Both the position numbers and the translations under genes were made by a program. From the NCBI RefSeq assembly GCF_000143415.4, contig NW_003314311.1, positions 62,001 to 126,000 of the forward strand: a DNA stretch of 64,000 nt. The letters are read 5' to 3'. Numbering within the stretch: position 1 is the first letter of the stretch; every line of letters starts with the position of its first letter. Shown here piece by piece: positions 35,169-46,732 of the stretch. The notes below the pieces were generated by a model that did not search any database, was not told the origin of the DNA, and was given only the letters and a program-made list of their open reading frames with translations. This DNA is from Selaginella moellendorffii. Taxonomy: Eukaryota; Streptophyta; Lycopodiopsida; Selaginellales; Selaginellaceae.

Positions 35169-36759
35169 ATGGAGCTACCCGACGGAGCTTTCCAGGCCTC
35201 CGATGACGATCTCTCCTCCGTCGCTGCCGATTCCTGGTCCGTGAGGAGTGAATATGGCAGCGTCCTCGATGCGGACGAGCTTGTTCGCCAGGCCGAGTCG
35301 GTCATCGAGACAACGGGAGCGCAAGATTCTTACAGGTATGGCTCGATCGATCAATGCGCGCTTCCAGCATTGGGTTGCTGTGTGAATCCTTGCCTGTTGT
35401 GTAGAGCATCGAATTATTCTAAACATCACGCATTGCTTTTACTGGTTTACTTTTTCATTTGCCTGTTCTATCACTTATTTCCGTTCCTAGAGTTTGCTTC
35501 TTTGGTGCCATTGCATTCTTTGGTTTCCCTTGTGAGCCTGTATGAACTTTTTCTTTGCGGCAATGAGACCTCATGGTTTTTCTTCTCGTATTTGCGAACG
35601 TTTCTTTTTCTTTTCTTTTCTTTTTTGACTGGAGCGTTGCCTAAAATGGTCTTTTCTCAGACTGACTTGAGTTCCAACGGGCATTGAATTCTAGTTGCTT
35701 TGACTGTGGGATTCTTTAACATTTTTCTCTCTTTTTATAACTGGCAGCTCATGCAAGGACGAAGAGGAAAGCCTTCAATCTGTTCTAGGATTGCAAAGCC
35801 ATTGGAACAGCACGTACGCTGACGAGCTCAACAATTTCTACGCTCATGGAGATAGAGGCGAGATATGGTGAGTTCCACTGTGTTTTGCCTCGTTATTCTG
35901 GTGTCATATACATCTATTTCAGGTTTGGAGAGTCTGTCACGGACACAGTCGCAAGATGGACCGCGAGGCTTTGTGCTGCCACTTCCACCGGCACTCCATT
36001 CAATCCCGCTGATGGTCCTTTGCCCGCACCTTCTGATTTAACAGGCTGGAGCGTTCTGGATGTTGGAACTGGAAATGGTGTGTTCCTTCATGCATTTTAT
36101 AGGCTCGGGTGAGAAATGGTTATGTCTTTTAGCGCGTTCCTGATTTGATTGCTCCAGCTTTACAGATTTAACGGGAATTGATTATAGCGAAGGGGCCATA
36201 GAACTGGCAATAGCAATCGCCCAGCGAAATGGCCTTGCAGACATTAAGTTCCTGGTATGGACATTTCATGACTAGAGTTTTTTACAGCACTTTGTATGCA
36301 GGTGGACGACTTACTTGAAACCAATCTCAAAGAACAATACAGACTCGTTACGGACAAAGGGACGCTCGATGCTATAGGACTTCATCCAGAAGGACAATCT
36401 CGGAGGTTTGAACGAAAAAAGACAAAGCAAAAGTTATTGGACCTTCGAGTTTGATGTTTTCGTTCTCTTTTTTGAAGGCTCTTGTACTGGAAGTCCATTT
36501 CTCAGCTGGTAGCTCCGGGTGGTATTCTGGCAAGTCGAGATTTATTCTTTTTGGTGGTACTAAGAACTTCCCTGTTGTTGGAAACCAGGTTGTCACATCC
36601 TGTAACAAGACTAAAGACGAGCTAGTCAACGAGGCAACAAACGCTGCAGACGATTTCAAGTTTGAATACATGGATCACATTCGTAGCTACCCAACATTTC
36701 GCTTCGCTGGCGTGGAGGGAAGTCGGGTTAGCACTGTGGCTTTTCTTCGCAAAGCTTGA
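35169..36759 (+). CDS. EFM4: EFM4/METTL10-type eEF1A lysine methyltransferase, 298 aa
   Basis: The exons are 35169-35335, 35748-35867, 35923-36108, 36158-36254, 36302-36405, 36478-36529 and 36589-36759; the total is in frame. It is a seven-beta-strand SAM-dependent methyltransferase. Motif I is LDVGTGNGVFL, followed by LTGIDYSEGAIELA, VTDKGTLDAIGLHP and LVAPGGILVVTSCN. Known orthologues (yeast EFM4, human METTL10/EEF1AKMT2) methylate a lysine of translation elongation factor 1A; that substrate is inferred here. The first 60 residues are acidic and Ser-rich. Intron 6 has a GC donor (gcaagt). The intron at 36774-36883 would lie in the 3' UTR. Confidence 0.9.
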
Positions 36760-38222
36760 AGCTCCGGCACCAGGTAAGCTGTCGAACTTTTCTTTCCGCC
36801 GCAAAGACATTTATGTGCATTGGCTGGCTCTTTCCATAGTGTTCTTCAACATTGCTAAGCAGCCTTTTCTTTTTTCGTGCAGACTGAAGAAAGTGAAGGA
36901 AAAATCTCTCGCCAAAAGCAATCCAACAAACAGGAATGTTCAAACACTACATAGGTACCAGATCGTTCTCTTTACTTTTGTCATCGATTTTCGTGAACTG
37001 GACTTCCAGCTTGCAACTTTTATTTCGGTTTGAATGGTAGCACATGACTCTTCTCGCTCGCTCACACATCAGTTATGTGCTGTGCCTGTGCATTGTTTAG
37101 TTAGCGCCTTTGTTTTTTCTTAGTGTAGTGGCTTTTGTCTCTTACAATCTCGTCGAGTTTACTCTTGGAAGGCAGTGACGCTTCATTCATGTCTGGTACG
37201 GGGTGAACGATTTCAACGCCGCGAGAATCGCCCAGCCAACAAGAAGCATCAAGTGTTTGGTACGTGCAACGTTGTGCAACTGTTCTAACGCAGCTGAATG
37301 ATCGTAGCAGTCGAGAAAAGCAACGAAAAAGTAAAAGAAGGAATCGCGATCTCAGATGGAAAGTTGCTGTCTCGCAAAGAAAAATGCGCGAACATCACCG
37401 ATCACCAAACTTCGTGATCTCATCACACTGGTTTTGATACTTCGATCCATTCATTGAAAGTTCTCTCTCTTTGAAAGATCGTGACATTGTTTGATAACTT
37501 CCTCTTGGCTATTGCTTGCAGCTAGCGATCCAATCAATTCTACTCCAAAAAAATGGCGAATCTACTTCCTGACGTAATTACTTGGACGACTTTTCCAAGT
37601 ACGCGTTTGAGTTCTCGTATTATACTCGTATGTACGCAAAGCTCTTCCATGCCATAAAGAGTGGAGCTTTTCTTTATGTGGAGAAAAACCTCGCGTGCCT
37701 CAAGTAGTGCATGAGTCGCAAACAACAAAACCATAAAAAAGAGATCGCCATCTTTCGACCAACCATAAAATCCACCCTTGCATTCAACGAAAGCGATCGC
37801 CGTGGCGCAAGAAAGCGTAGCGTTTTTCCGGAATCCGCGTGGGCAGCGTGGCCGTTGATGATGGACGGCGAGGATGCACGCGATTCCGCCGTAACGTCCA
37901 CCCGGCTCCTTCAAACCAACACGCATACGCGTGTGTACTCCTGACACTGTCAAAAAAAAAAAAACGACGAACACGAGTAAAGTTCTCCCTTTTATATTTT
38001 AGGGCTCTTGGGAGGGAGTTCTCTCCTGGATAAAGATTCTTGGCGACACAGGCTAGGGATCCAATCCAGACGGCGCCCGCGCAGCGCTAGATTAGGCCAG
38101 TCCCATCTTGACTCGGGGATTTCTCACAGTTTTCCAGTGGATCGAGTCGATCGATCGATTTCATCGGTAGTGCGACGGTTTCTCCTCGAAATCTCTGATC
38201 CTTCGGCGATTCTTGCTCGGGA
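36760..38222. other. Intergenic region, EFM4 3' flank and PADRE promoter
   Basis: 1.46 kb with no convincing gene. A possible 3'-UTR intron of EFM4 lies at about 36774-36883. A small GC-richer patch at 37190-37260 reads WYGVNDFNAARIAQPT in one frame but is not extended by neighbours. A TATA-like stretch (tttatatttt) at about 37990 fits the promoter of the gene at 38223. Confidence 0.45.
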
Positions 38223-38885
38223 ATGGGAAATTACTTGGTGTGTGGAGCGCCGGCCAGAGTCTCCACATCGGCGCTCAGCGGAAAGCCGTGTTCTTTCGCA
38301 AGGCTGGTTCTCACCGACGGGACGATCCAGGACATCACGTCCCCCGTGACAGTGGCAGAGCTCATGCTGGATCATCCGCTCCACTTCGTGTGTCACGTGA
38401 GTAATCCTGCCGCATTGGATGATCAGCATGAATGTGCCAGCGGCGGCGACGCCCGGAGCTTCGATCACGACAAGCCACTCACTGCGGACACGCATCTGGA
38501 GAGCGGCGAGATCTACTACCTCCGCTCCAAGGCCGGATTCAACTGCAAATCGCCACTACGATCCCTCCAGCGGTGCTCCTCCGATAATTCCTTGTCCAAG
38601 AGCTCCAGCAGCAATCCGCGCAAGAACGCGCTACTCCACGCGTTCCGGTTGAGGCAAAAAGGATCGATCACGCAGGTGACAGTCTCGGCGGACATGGTCG
38701 CGCAAATCCTCCGCAACGAGCTCCAAAAACAAGAACACGGAGGGGATCAAGAGAAGAAATTCGCTGCCGCGGCGGCCATTGAGGACGACAATCCCGAGCT
38801 CCAAATGGCTCTTCAGATGAGATTAATCTCGCGGAGCGTATCATGGCGGCCCAAGCTCGCGACGATCCAAGAATCTGGCTTCTAG
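38223..38885 (+). CDS. PADRE-domain (DUF4228) protein, 220 aa
   Basis: Single exon. It starts MGNYLVC: Gly2 and Cys7 predict N-myristoylation and S-acylation, a common feature of this family. The PADRE domain follows: ARLVLTDGTIQDITSPVTVA, then LMLDHPLHFVCHVS and LTADTHLESGEIYYLRSK. The C-terminal part is Ser-rich then basic, ending in a conserved-looking WRPKLATIQESGF. Plant PADRE proteins respond to fungal pathogens and abiotic stress; the molecular function is unknown. Length is normal for the family. Confidence 0.88.
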   Translation: MGNYLVCGAPARVSTSALSGKPCSFARLVLTDGTIQDITSPVTVAELMLDHPLHFVCHVSNPAALDDQHECASGGDARSFDHDKPLTADTHLESGEIYYLRSKAGFNCKSPLRSLQRCSSDNSLSKSSSSNPRKNALLHAFRLRQKGSITQVTVSADMVAQILRNELQKQEHGGDQEKKFAAAAAIEDDNPELQMALQMRLISRSVSWRPKLATIQESGF

Positions 38886-39060
38886 AAATTTCTTTCTCTT
38901 TCGTTTCTCCTCGATCGCTCAAGCTCGGCTCGGAGCAGAGCAAATTTGTGTAAAATCATGGATGACGTGTAACAATTTCCCAGCTTCCACGTGGCTTACC
39001 ACGTTTACTTACGTGTTTACACGTGGCCGTATCGTTATTGGCCACGTCACTCTCCAACAT

Positions 39061-39070
39061 TTTAGGGTTT
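39061..39070 (+). promoter_or_regulatory. Telo-box upstream of SMG9
   Basis: TTTAGGGTTT lies 20 bp before the SMG9 ATG, a typical telo-box position in plant housekeeping genes. Confidence 0.55.
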
Positions 39071-39089
39071 ATGTGAGGGCTTGGTTTGA

Positions 39090-40673
39090 ATGGGCAGCAG
39101 CGGGCCGCCTGGAGGAGGAGCATGGCCCAAGATTCTTCTGGCAAAGCCGGCGGCGCATCCCTCTGGCGGTGGCGCTGGCGCCAGCGGCGTTCCCTCCGGC
39201 GTTGTGAAGCTAATGCGCGACGAGGAGAGCGCCGCCAGGTCGAGATTGTATCAGGGATCGCTCAATCTCATCACGGATGCTTGGGAATTTTCGGCCGATC
39301 GTCTCCTCCCTGTAAGTAATCATCTCTTGCGGAGAACTCCGCAAATGCTGGACAGATTTGACGCGCAATACGTAGTTGATGTCCGATAACACCGATTTTA
39401 CTGTCGTTGGAGTTCTGGGACTTCCTGGAGTAGGAAAATCGACCATTTTGAATGAGCTCTATGGATTCGACTCGGTAGCGTCAGGTACATCGATTTCACA
39501 TTTTGTCATATGGATATCATTTTCCTACATTCTTTGTATTTCGCAGGGGTGCTTCCACCGTTTCCAGTTCAAACAGAGGAGACACGAGCACAAGCAAGAC
39601 ATTGCTCTACTGGTATGGAACTTAGAGTTTCATCAGAAAGGCTCATTCTTCTCGACACACAGGTTCGTTGCCATTTAGTTCTATTGTTTCAAGGAAATGG
39701 CGTTCGTTTTTATAACCTGGTTTTCCAGCCAATATATAGTTCTAGCGTACTGATGGATCTAACGCTCCCTGATGGCTCTTCCAGTCTCCAACTACTTAGC
39801 GGAGAATCTATATCCGGAGAACTTGCTTACGAGTTGATGGGACTGCAGGTATTACATGGTGTTTCTCTCGATGTTCTGAAAGCTAGTTGTGGTTACTGCA
39901 GCTAGGCGTGTTTTTAACGGCGGTTTGTCATGTGGTTCTACTCGTTACGGACGGAAAAAACGATACGACTCTTTGGAAGATGCTGCAAACGGTGAATTGT
40001 ATTTGATTGGAGTGCACCTTGGTATCTTACTGCAATACTCGTGACAGATTGAAATGCTGAGACAGGGTATTCCTGATCCATCCACTGTAGGTTCTGGAGG
40101 ACAATTATCAACCTCAACCGAGGACATTCCGCAAGAAACTAACTCTGAGTTCTTTGCTGACACAATCTTCGTACATACCAAGTATATATATTTTTATTAT
40201 TATTAGTGTGATGTACTTGGTCTGTTTGTTTTTTGTAGATTGCGGGAGAGTGATCTTGACTTTAACAGCATTGAAAAATTCAAGGCTGCTCTTTCTGAGT
40301 ATTTCAAGTCAAGTTTCAGAAGGAATGGCCTTCCTCAAACTGAAGCCACGGAAAATACTGACAACGCGCTTAGAATGGAAACTACGAATGTTTTTGTGCT
40401 CCCTCGAGCACAGGACGAGAGTTCAAAGAAGTTCAAAAGTTCCTCGCTGATGTTGCGACAACTTCGAGATCAGGTAATGGCCCGTGACTGTTTTCCTGTC
40501 TCTGACATTTAAATCGATAGATTTTGTCCATGCCGCGACGATCATTTCCGAAACCACTGAACGAGCGAGACTGGCTGAGAAATGCTTCTCGAGTCTGGGA
40601 CCTAGTAAAGAAGTCGCCTGTCATTTCGGATTATGGTAAACTGCTGCAAAACTCCGGCTTATTCCGGCGTTGA
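39090..40673 (+). CDS. SMG9: SMG9, nonsense-mediated decay factor, 392 aa
   Basis: The exons are 39090-39311, 39376-39484, 39547-39662, 39729-39848, 39902-39991, 40048-40181, 40239-40473 and 40521-40673, in phase. SMG9 forms a complex with SMG8 that controls the SMG1 kinase, which phosphorylates UPF1. Seen: Gly/Pro-rich N-terminus (MGSSGPPGGGAW), a G-fold domain with P-loop GLPGVGKST (about residues 85-95), LILLDTQP at the switch-like region, VVLLVTDGKND and FVLPRA. The family C-terminus RDWLRNASRVWDLVKKS is also present. I read through the possible donor at 40636, because the unspliced frame gives a natural end (LLQNSGLFRR). The start lies 204 bp after the PADRE stop. Confidence 0.9.
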
Positions 40674-43603
40674 TGTACGGTTTGCTTCAGCGGTCTATCT
40701 CCCTCTAGAAGTACCTCGTGTTACCGCAGGGATGGTAAGCTACTTAGTTTTATTATTGGTAAACAGGCACTAACGCTACTTGTTTCTGTAGGAATGGCTG
40801 GTACACACTCGCGTAAGCTTTGTTTCAGGGGTTTTGGAATTATGCGTACTTGGAAAGTCTTATAGATTTCTGGAAGGAAATGTTTTATCCCTTTCTGCCT
40901 TTGACTCCCAACTCGCTCAACTCGCTCGTGTCGTTTTCTCGTTTTCAAGGCGTCGATTTGCCTGCCGCAAAGTGATCCATCCTGCAACAGTGCGCGTTTC
41001 CGACGCTTGTCTTGTAGTGCATGTGCTCGCTGTCACAGCGCAAACCTTCCAAGACTTGGAAAACACGCCGTCAACTTCGGATCCAGGTCTGCTGTTTATT
41101 GTTGTTTTCCAGTTTGGTGTATTCTTTCGGTTGAACTCGTCTCAAGTGGCTACTGATCTGATGCAGAGTATACCACGGAAGGAACGATCCATGCACGGCT
41201 CTCTCGGATCAAGCGTGGACAGCTAAGCACGTGCTGTTGAATCAAATCTCGCTGCTGGTAATCACGAAATCTGCTTGGGCAACGTTAAGTAATTCCGGTT
41301 GTTTGCTTGCAAGTTCAGCAGGAGCATAAAAAGAAATGGTGTGGAGGAGACAGCTGCGCGCAAAGCTGAGTGATACGTTGGAAAGGTCAAATGCATTAAA
41401 AAAACTTGAAGACTTGCGCTGTAGACAGAGACACGATGCGCTCAGTGGTCAGCAGCCATCGCCTCGGCGGAGAAAGATAAGAGATTTCGACGCGAAAGGC
41501 GACAAGGCGGGCTTCCATTTGAGCCGACAACGTGACATGGTATAATGAGAACAAGAGAGCGAGCAAAGAAGTACGTGAAGCTGCGAGCTTTGAACCCTGC
41601 AAGACCCCCACGCATGGTTTTCGAGAAAGTTTTCATCGTGAAACAGCGCCAAGGCAAGTCTTTTGTTTATGCTTTCGTAAAACTTGACATGTTACCTCTA
41701 AATATTCAAGTTCGTGCTTTGCAGCCGATGCGTATCGGGGGGGAGTAGCACATGTTGCAGACGGGACGTGGGGAGCCACCGACTGTCATCGGCAAGGATT
41801 CGGGGAAAGCAAGCACTTCTTTTTTGGAAGAAAAAAAAATAAAAAGAAGTAAGATTGGCTCTCCTGTACGTTCAGGATCGTCTATCCGTACGACCAGACT
41901 AGCGCTATCACTCGCAGCTTTCCGCCCTGCAAGATGACCGTATGCTCCAAATCTGTTCATTCTTCTAGTCAGGTATTCTACGATATTTCCATTTTTTCTT
42001 AAAACGCTGGACTGATATTTGCGCTGCAGCGTTTATGGATTTGACCTTGTGATCTAGACTCGTCAGCTAGAAACACTGGCAAACATCAGGCAGCGAGGAG
42101 GAGGTGGCCCACAGAGGAGGCAAAGGCGATTGCGGTGCGGAATGAGTCCTCAATTATACGAAGAAACAAAGGTGACGAGCAGTAAACATGTGGGGCGGCA
42201 TGGCATGACATGAATGAGAGGGCAGCAAAGCAAAGGTAAGATACCATAAAAGAAGATTTGTTTGCTGCTCTCACTCTTTTTTCTATCCCTCTCCAAATTA
42301 TAGTTTTCAAGGTGGTGGCAGTTTTCTAATACGCGTTATTTGTGTGACAGACTTGTTCCAGTGGCCTGATCACCGGAAGTCAGAAGCAGCAGCAGCTCAG
42401 CGGGAAACAGCTCGCGAAGCTGGAAATCTTTCACTTCAGAGCGGGGGAGCATACGACTGTCACAAGCTACTGCTGCTGCTGCTGCTACTGTTGCTCGCAG
42501 CTGACCAACGAGAGGACGGATCTATATATATTGGCGGATAGATAGTATAGAAGTTGGAAGAGGCAAGAAGGGGCTGGACAGTTTTCTCCACCAGGAAAAC
42601 GAGGCAGTAGGGGGAAGATCTCTGGTCGCTCTATTCAAATGTGGGGCTCCTCTGTCTCCTTTTGGGGCTCCCTGTGATATTTTCTCTCTCCCTCTCAGCG
42701 TGGGACCAAGCGACATAGGTGCATGGAAGTTGATGCTCGCACTGCTGTTGGGCTGGCTGCCGGCAATGAGCTTGAAAGGCACCAAAAATGAATAGCGCCG
42801 GGGGTGCTGTTGCTGCTTGGACGTGTGCGACGAAGCCTCTCTCCTCACCGGCACTAGAAGTTTGAACAAGGGGACGACAACAGGGAAGAAGTCGGAAGGC
42901 ACAACAGGAAGAAGAAAACAGGAAGGTGAAGAGGTGGTGGCCGCCGGTCCGCTTGTTTTTTCGGAAGTTGGATTCCTCTCTTTCGGCCTCAAAAGTTGGA
43001 GTTTCTGCGCATTCGCGTGGGATGGGGGCCAGATAAATAGGGAGGGAAGAAAAGGCAGGACAGGGAAGGCACAAAGGCAACGCTCGAGCTTCCTTGTTCC
43101 TCGGTGTTTTGAGAAGAGGCTCTCATCAAGGTGGATATCTAAAAATATTCGGTGACACTGGTGGGAGTTGGTGTTCGGCATGTGAAGGGAAAGGTGTGGC
43201 GACGACAACTCCAAGTGGTTTCTTTGGGCCTCTCACTCGTTTCGCACTCGTCGGTCACGCACGCAAAAGCAAGCTTTGGTTTTCGGATCCTCCTCGTCTC
43301 GGGTTCTAGCTATCAATTCCTCCCGGCACCAACAGGCAGCACAGGGGTCCCAAGGGAGCGAGGGAGAGAGCCTCAACTTTAACTCTCCTTGGGATTTTCC
43401 ACCGATCGGCCTGTGGGATGTGAAAGACAAGTCCGCGCTGTTCTCCTTTATTATGCTAGAGGCGTCCTGAGGTGTCCTGGGAATTGGAGTGGCAGCAGGA
43501 AGCAGAGCAGTGGCTGGTCCTGCCAGCACGAACAAGAGCTTTCAATTCTCTCTTCAACGCCGGTTTCCAGGGAGCTAAATTGCTGCTCGTATAGCTTACA
43601 GCA
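40674..43603. other. Long intergenic region between SMG9 and MES
   Basis: 2.9 kb without a gene I can defend. 40700-41225 contains short plus-strand pieces with plausible splice sites (for instance a 48-codon frame, GFWNYAYLESLIDFWKEMF..., from about 40829). They do not join into a recognisable protein. Frames at 41336-41545 and 42522-43214 (minus, 230 codons) look like compositional artefacts. A CTG/CTA run lies at about 42464-42498. The distal part should hold the MES promoter. Confidence 0.45.
42464..42498 (+). repeat. Imperfect (CTG)n trinucleotide run
   Basis: About ten CTG/CTA/TTG triplets in a row in non-coding sequence. Confidence 0.8.
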
Positions 43604-44694
43604 ATGACAAAGCCATGCCACTTCGTCCTCGTTCATGGGGGTAGTCACGGGGCCTGGTGCTGGTACAAGATCGTCAACTTGCTCCAGGCCTCGGGCCACA
43701 AAGTCACGGCCTTGGACCTCTCGAGCTGCGGCACGCACACCCGGGACGCCGAGACTGTCACCTCCTTCGCCGAGTACACTCAACCTTTGATTGATTTCCT
43801 CAGCAAAGTGCAAGACAAGGTGAGTGGCAAATGATTGAGAAGTACAAACGCGAGCGACAGTGACGGCCGCTCTCTCAGTCTCTTGTTCTCCGCGAGAAAA
43901 ATTCCCTGGAACAGTTTCCTGACGCTCTCTTTCGTTTGATGCTACAGGTTGTGCTCGTCGGCCACAGCTTGGGAGGGGTGAGCGTGGTCCACGCCTCGGA
44001 ACAGTTCCCGGAGAAGGTTGCGGTGTCGGTATACATCGCCGCTGCCATGTTTCCAGTGGGACTACAAACGCAGGAGGCCGAAATCAATTTGGTAAGCGAG
44101 CTGCCCTTTCTTTCTTCTTTGTTTTTCACCCCCAAGTTTTAATGCAATTGCTGTGGTCCTTGCTGTTTCAAGGTGCGAGCAACGGAGTCTTTCCCCGACA
44201 AGATGCACTTTACATTCGCAAATGGAGTCGAAAACGGACCGACGACTGTCATGGTCCGGAAGGATTTTGTCCGTGAGGCGTTTTATCATCTCTCACCAGC
44301 AGAGGTACTTACTTCTTTATACATTGCCTTTTATCCCTTCTCTCTCGGGTACTGCTTGCCACTTATAGCCCGATAGCTATGGTTTCTTTCTTTGTTTACT
44401 GAGCTTTACTTTCAGGACGTTGCGCTCGCGTCGATTCTCTTGAGGCCTTCACCAATCGCGGCGGTGTCCAAGGTAAACTTTAGCACTTCTAAGAGAGGCT
44501 ATGGATCCGTGCCAAGGGTGTACGTAAAGACGGAGAAGGACAGGTCGTTTAGCCCCAAAGAGCAGGACATTGCTGTGACCAAGAGCTTGCCGGACAAGGT
44601 CTACAGCATAGAGTCGGACCATTCTCCTTTCTTCTCGGCTCCTCAAGAGTTGCATCAACTTCTGCTCCAGATTGCGGCAGACTTCTGTCAATGA
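43604..44694 (+). CDS. MES: MES-type carboxyl methylesterase (alpha/beta hydrolase), 256 aa
   Basis: The exons are 43604-43819, 43948-44091, 44173-44304 and 44416-44694, each a whole number of codons. The protein matches the plant methylesterase / SABP2 / hydroxynitrile lyase group. These hydrolyse methyl esters of salicylate, jasmonate or IAA in the cytosol. Seen: [17 protein letters not shown] with the oxyanion HGG, then nucleophile elbow VGHSLGG with Ser79. Asp206 ([10 protein letters not shown]) and His233 ([13 protein letters not shown]) complete the triad. All three catalytic residues are present and the length is normal, so activity is likely; the ester substrate cannot be told. Confidence 0.92.
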
Positions 44695-46732
44695 AAACAA
44701 AGATTTTTATTCAAAGAAAAAAAATATAATAGATTTTGATTATAGATCAAAACTGGAATGTTTGTTGTTGAAACTTTCATGCTAGTTTCCAGATTTCTGG
44801 TGCCTCAATCTAAAAGTTGTGATTTTGTCCGTTCATATAAGCCCTACAAAACGATTCCTAGGACTTGTAAACTCAAACTAGTGTTTACTATTAATTTTCT
44901 CACTTATCACTACATGTTTACATCAAAGTTGGCTGCAGATCATATATAACGTTCTTTCAACTCCTGCAAAGCTCTGCCCAGAAAGACAAAAGTGACAAGC
45001 TCCGCCGGAGCTCCGCCAGAGCTCTCCATTGCAAGATCTCAAGCGAGAGCGCTCACTGGGCAAGAAATGGCGCAGATCGACTGCGCATGAAAATACTCTA
45101 TCAATCTCAGGATTCAGTTACTGAGAGGATTTTAGATGGATGGGATGGGAGAAGTTGGATGGGACAGCTGAAGATTTGGAGGAAGATATGAAATCTAGCA
45201 GCCATGGGAGATCTTGGCCCCGCAAATCTCAAAACTAAGAAGCAAACTTTTTTTTCGCCATTTATAATAAAGAAGACTTGCTTACAATTTAACAGCAGTT
45301 AGCGAACTTGATTTCAGCTCAAGCGAAACATAGCGACCGAACAAGGTGCTGAGGCGCCCGTGAACCCTAATCCTTGTCAAGCAACAAGACAGACACTGTT
45401 TCGAAGACCAAAAAAACGAGAGGAATGCTTCTTTGTTTTTTGTTTCGGAGGGGTTCTCCTCAAAGAGGAAATCCCCAAAAGAGGGCTGGGTAGCTGGTCT
45501 TCGATCCTGCTTGTTAGTAGTTTCACACAATCGAAAATCCTACATCTAAGTGTGGGGCAGCCGGGGGCTTCGATTCCCCGACTTCCTCTCGCTTTGGCCG
45601 CCTCAACGTACTGTACAAAACAGTAGCGACAGCCCAAAACGAATACTGAGTAGCCACGTTGAGAATGGGCACCCCACCGGTGTGCATTTTGATGGTTAGA
45701 GAAAAAAAAAACGCCTCCTCCCAGCGCCGCCGCCAACAGCGAAACCCAGCCCCCTCAAGACTTACCCTAAACACTAGCCTTTAGATATATTTCTACAGCG
45801 TCTCAGATTAAATCCGACGGCTATGAATTGTTTAGATCTAACCTACTGAAGCATTATGCAAAATGCATGGTTAAATAAAGAAACTCATTAAAGTAAATGT
45901 GATAATAACTATTAACTCATAAAGGTTGGAGCAAACGTCCCCATGATTAATTTCTAGTTAAAGGCGGAGAAAACTAAATAAGATCCTAATGTCTACTTTT
46001 TTTACTTTTAATATTCCTTTTCTTTAACTTTTTATATTCACCTAAAACACCATCTATTAAATTATATTTGAAGTTTTGAACAATGTAGGATTAGAACCCT
46101 CTCATATTTCATGGAGGAAGTTCTTTCATGGATGGGGCATATATTAAAGTGGTCTCATCTTGGCAGTAAAATGTATATTCTAGATGATGAGATTGTGCTC
46201 TGGCATTTGATCAAAGACAATTGATGGAGCTTGCATTGCCCCAAATCTTCATTGCTCCATTTTGACGAGCTTAAATTGCAGGATGTTGTCATGGAACTCG
46301 TTGGAGTGTGTTTGATCAATGCAACGACTACAACATGTCAAAAATGAAAAGGACAAGCATGCTGTTGTGACTACAAAACATCCAACTGACTGTTATGCCA
46401 AAATGGGAAGAGGTGTTTGCCGTTGGTGTAGCTACTTTGCACAATAATGGGCACACAGGCATATGAGGGTGATTGCAATGTCTTTGGGATTAGTTCACAC
46501 TTCTTTTTTTTAGGGTTTAATTATTCTATATTATACTAGTATTGCTTTAAGTGCTTGTCTTTGTCTTTGTATTTTTCTTTTATAGCATTTTATTCATCAT
46601 AAGTTTATTAAAACTTGTTCAGGTTAAAACTACTTTTTATCTTTTGCATTTAGTGAGCTTATTTACAAACATACATTATTTTTTAAACTAATTTTATTTA
46701 TTAATTATGAAATATATTGATATTATTTGCCA
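44695..46732. other. Intergenic region between MES and GRDP
   Basis: 2 kb between converging genes. 44700-44990 is AT-rich 3' flank. 44990-45070 has a short GC-rich inverted-repeat-like stretch (GCTCCGCCGGAGCTCCGCC). 45540-45600 has a tRNA T-arm-like hairpin that is not a tRNA. 45800-46700 is AT-rich with no recognised feature. Confidence 0.45.

Noticed and set aside
36775-36943. Extra coding exons downstream of the EFM4 stop
   Set aside because: The methyltransferase ends naturally (STVAFLRKA); the downstream GT-AG pair fits a 3'-UTR intron and gives no conserved protein.
42522-43214. 230-codon minus-strand open frame
   Set aside because: Composition is Ser/Pro/Leu-rich without family motifs, other frames are equally open, and it lies in the likely MES promoter region.
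45555-45600. tRNA-like T-arm with CTTCGATTCCCC
   Set aside because: No A-box, D-arm, anticodon arm or acceptor stem can be paired with it at the right distances.
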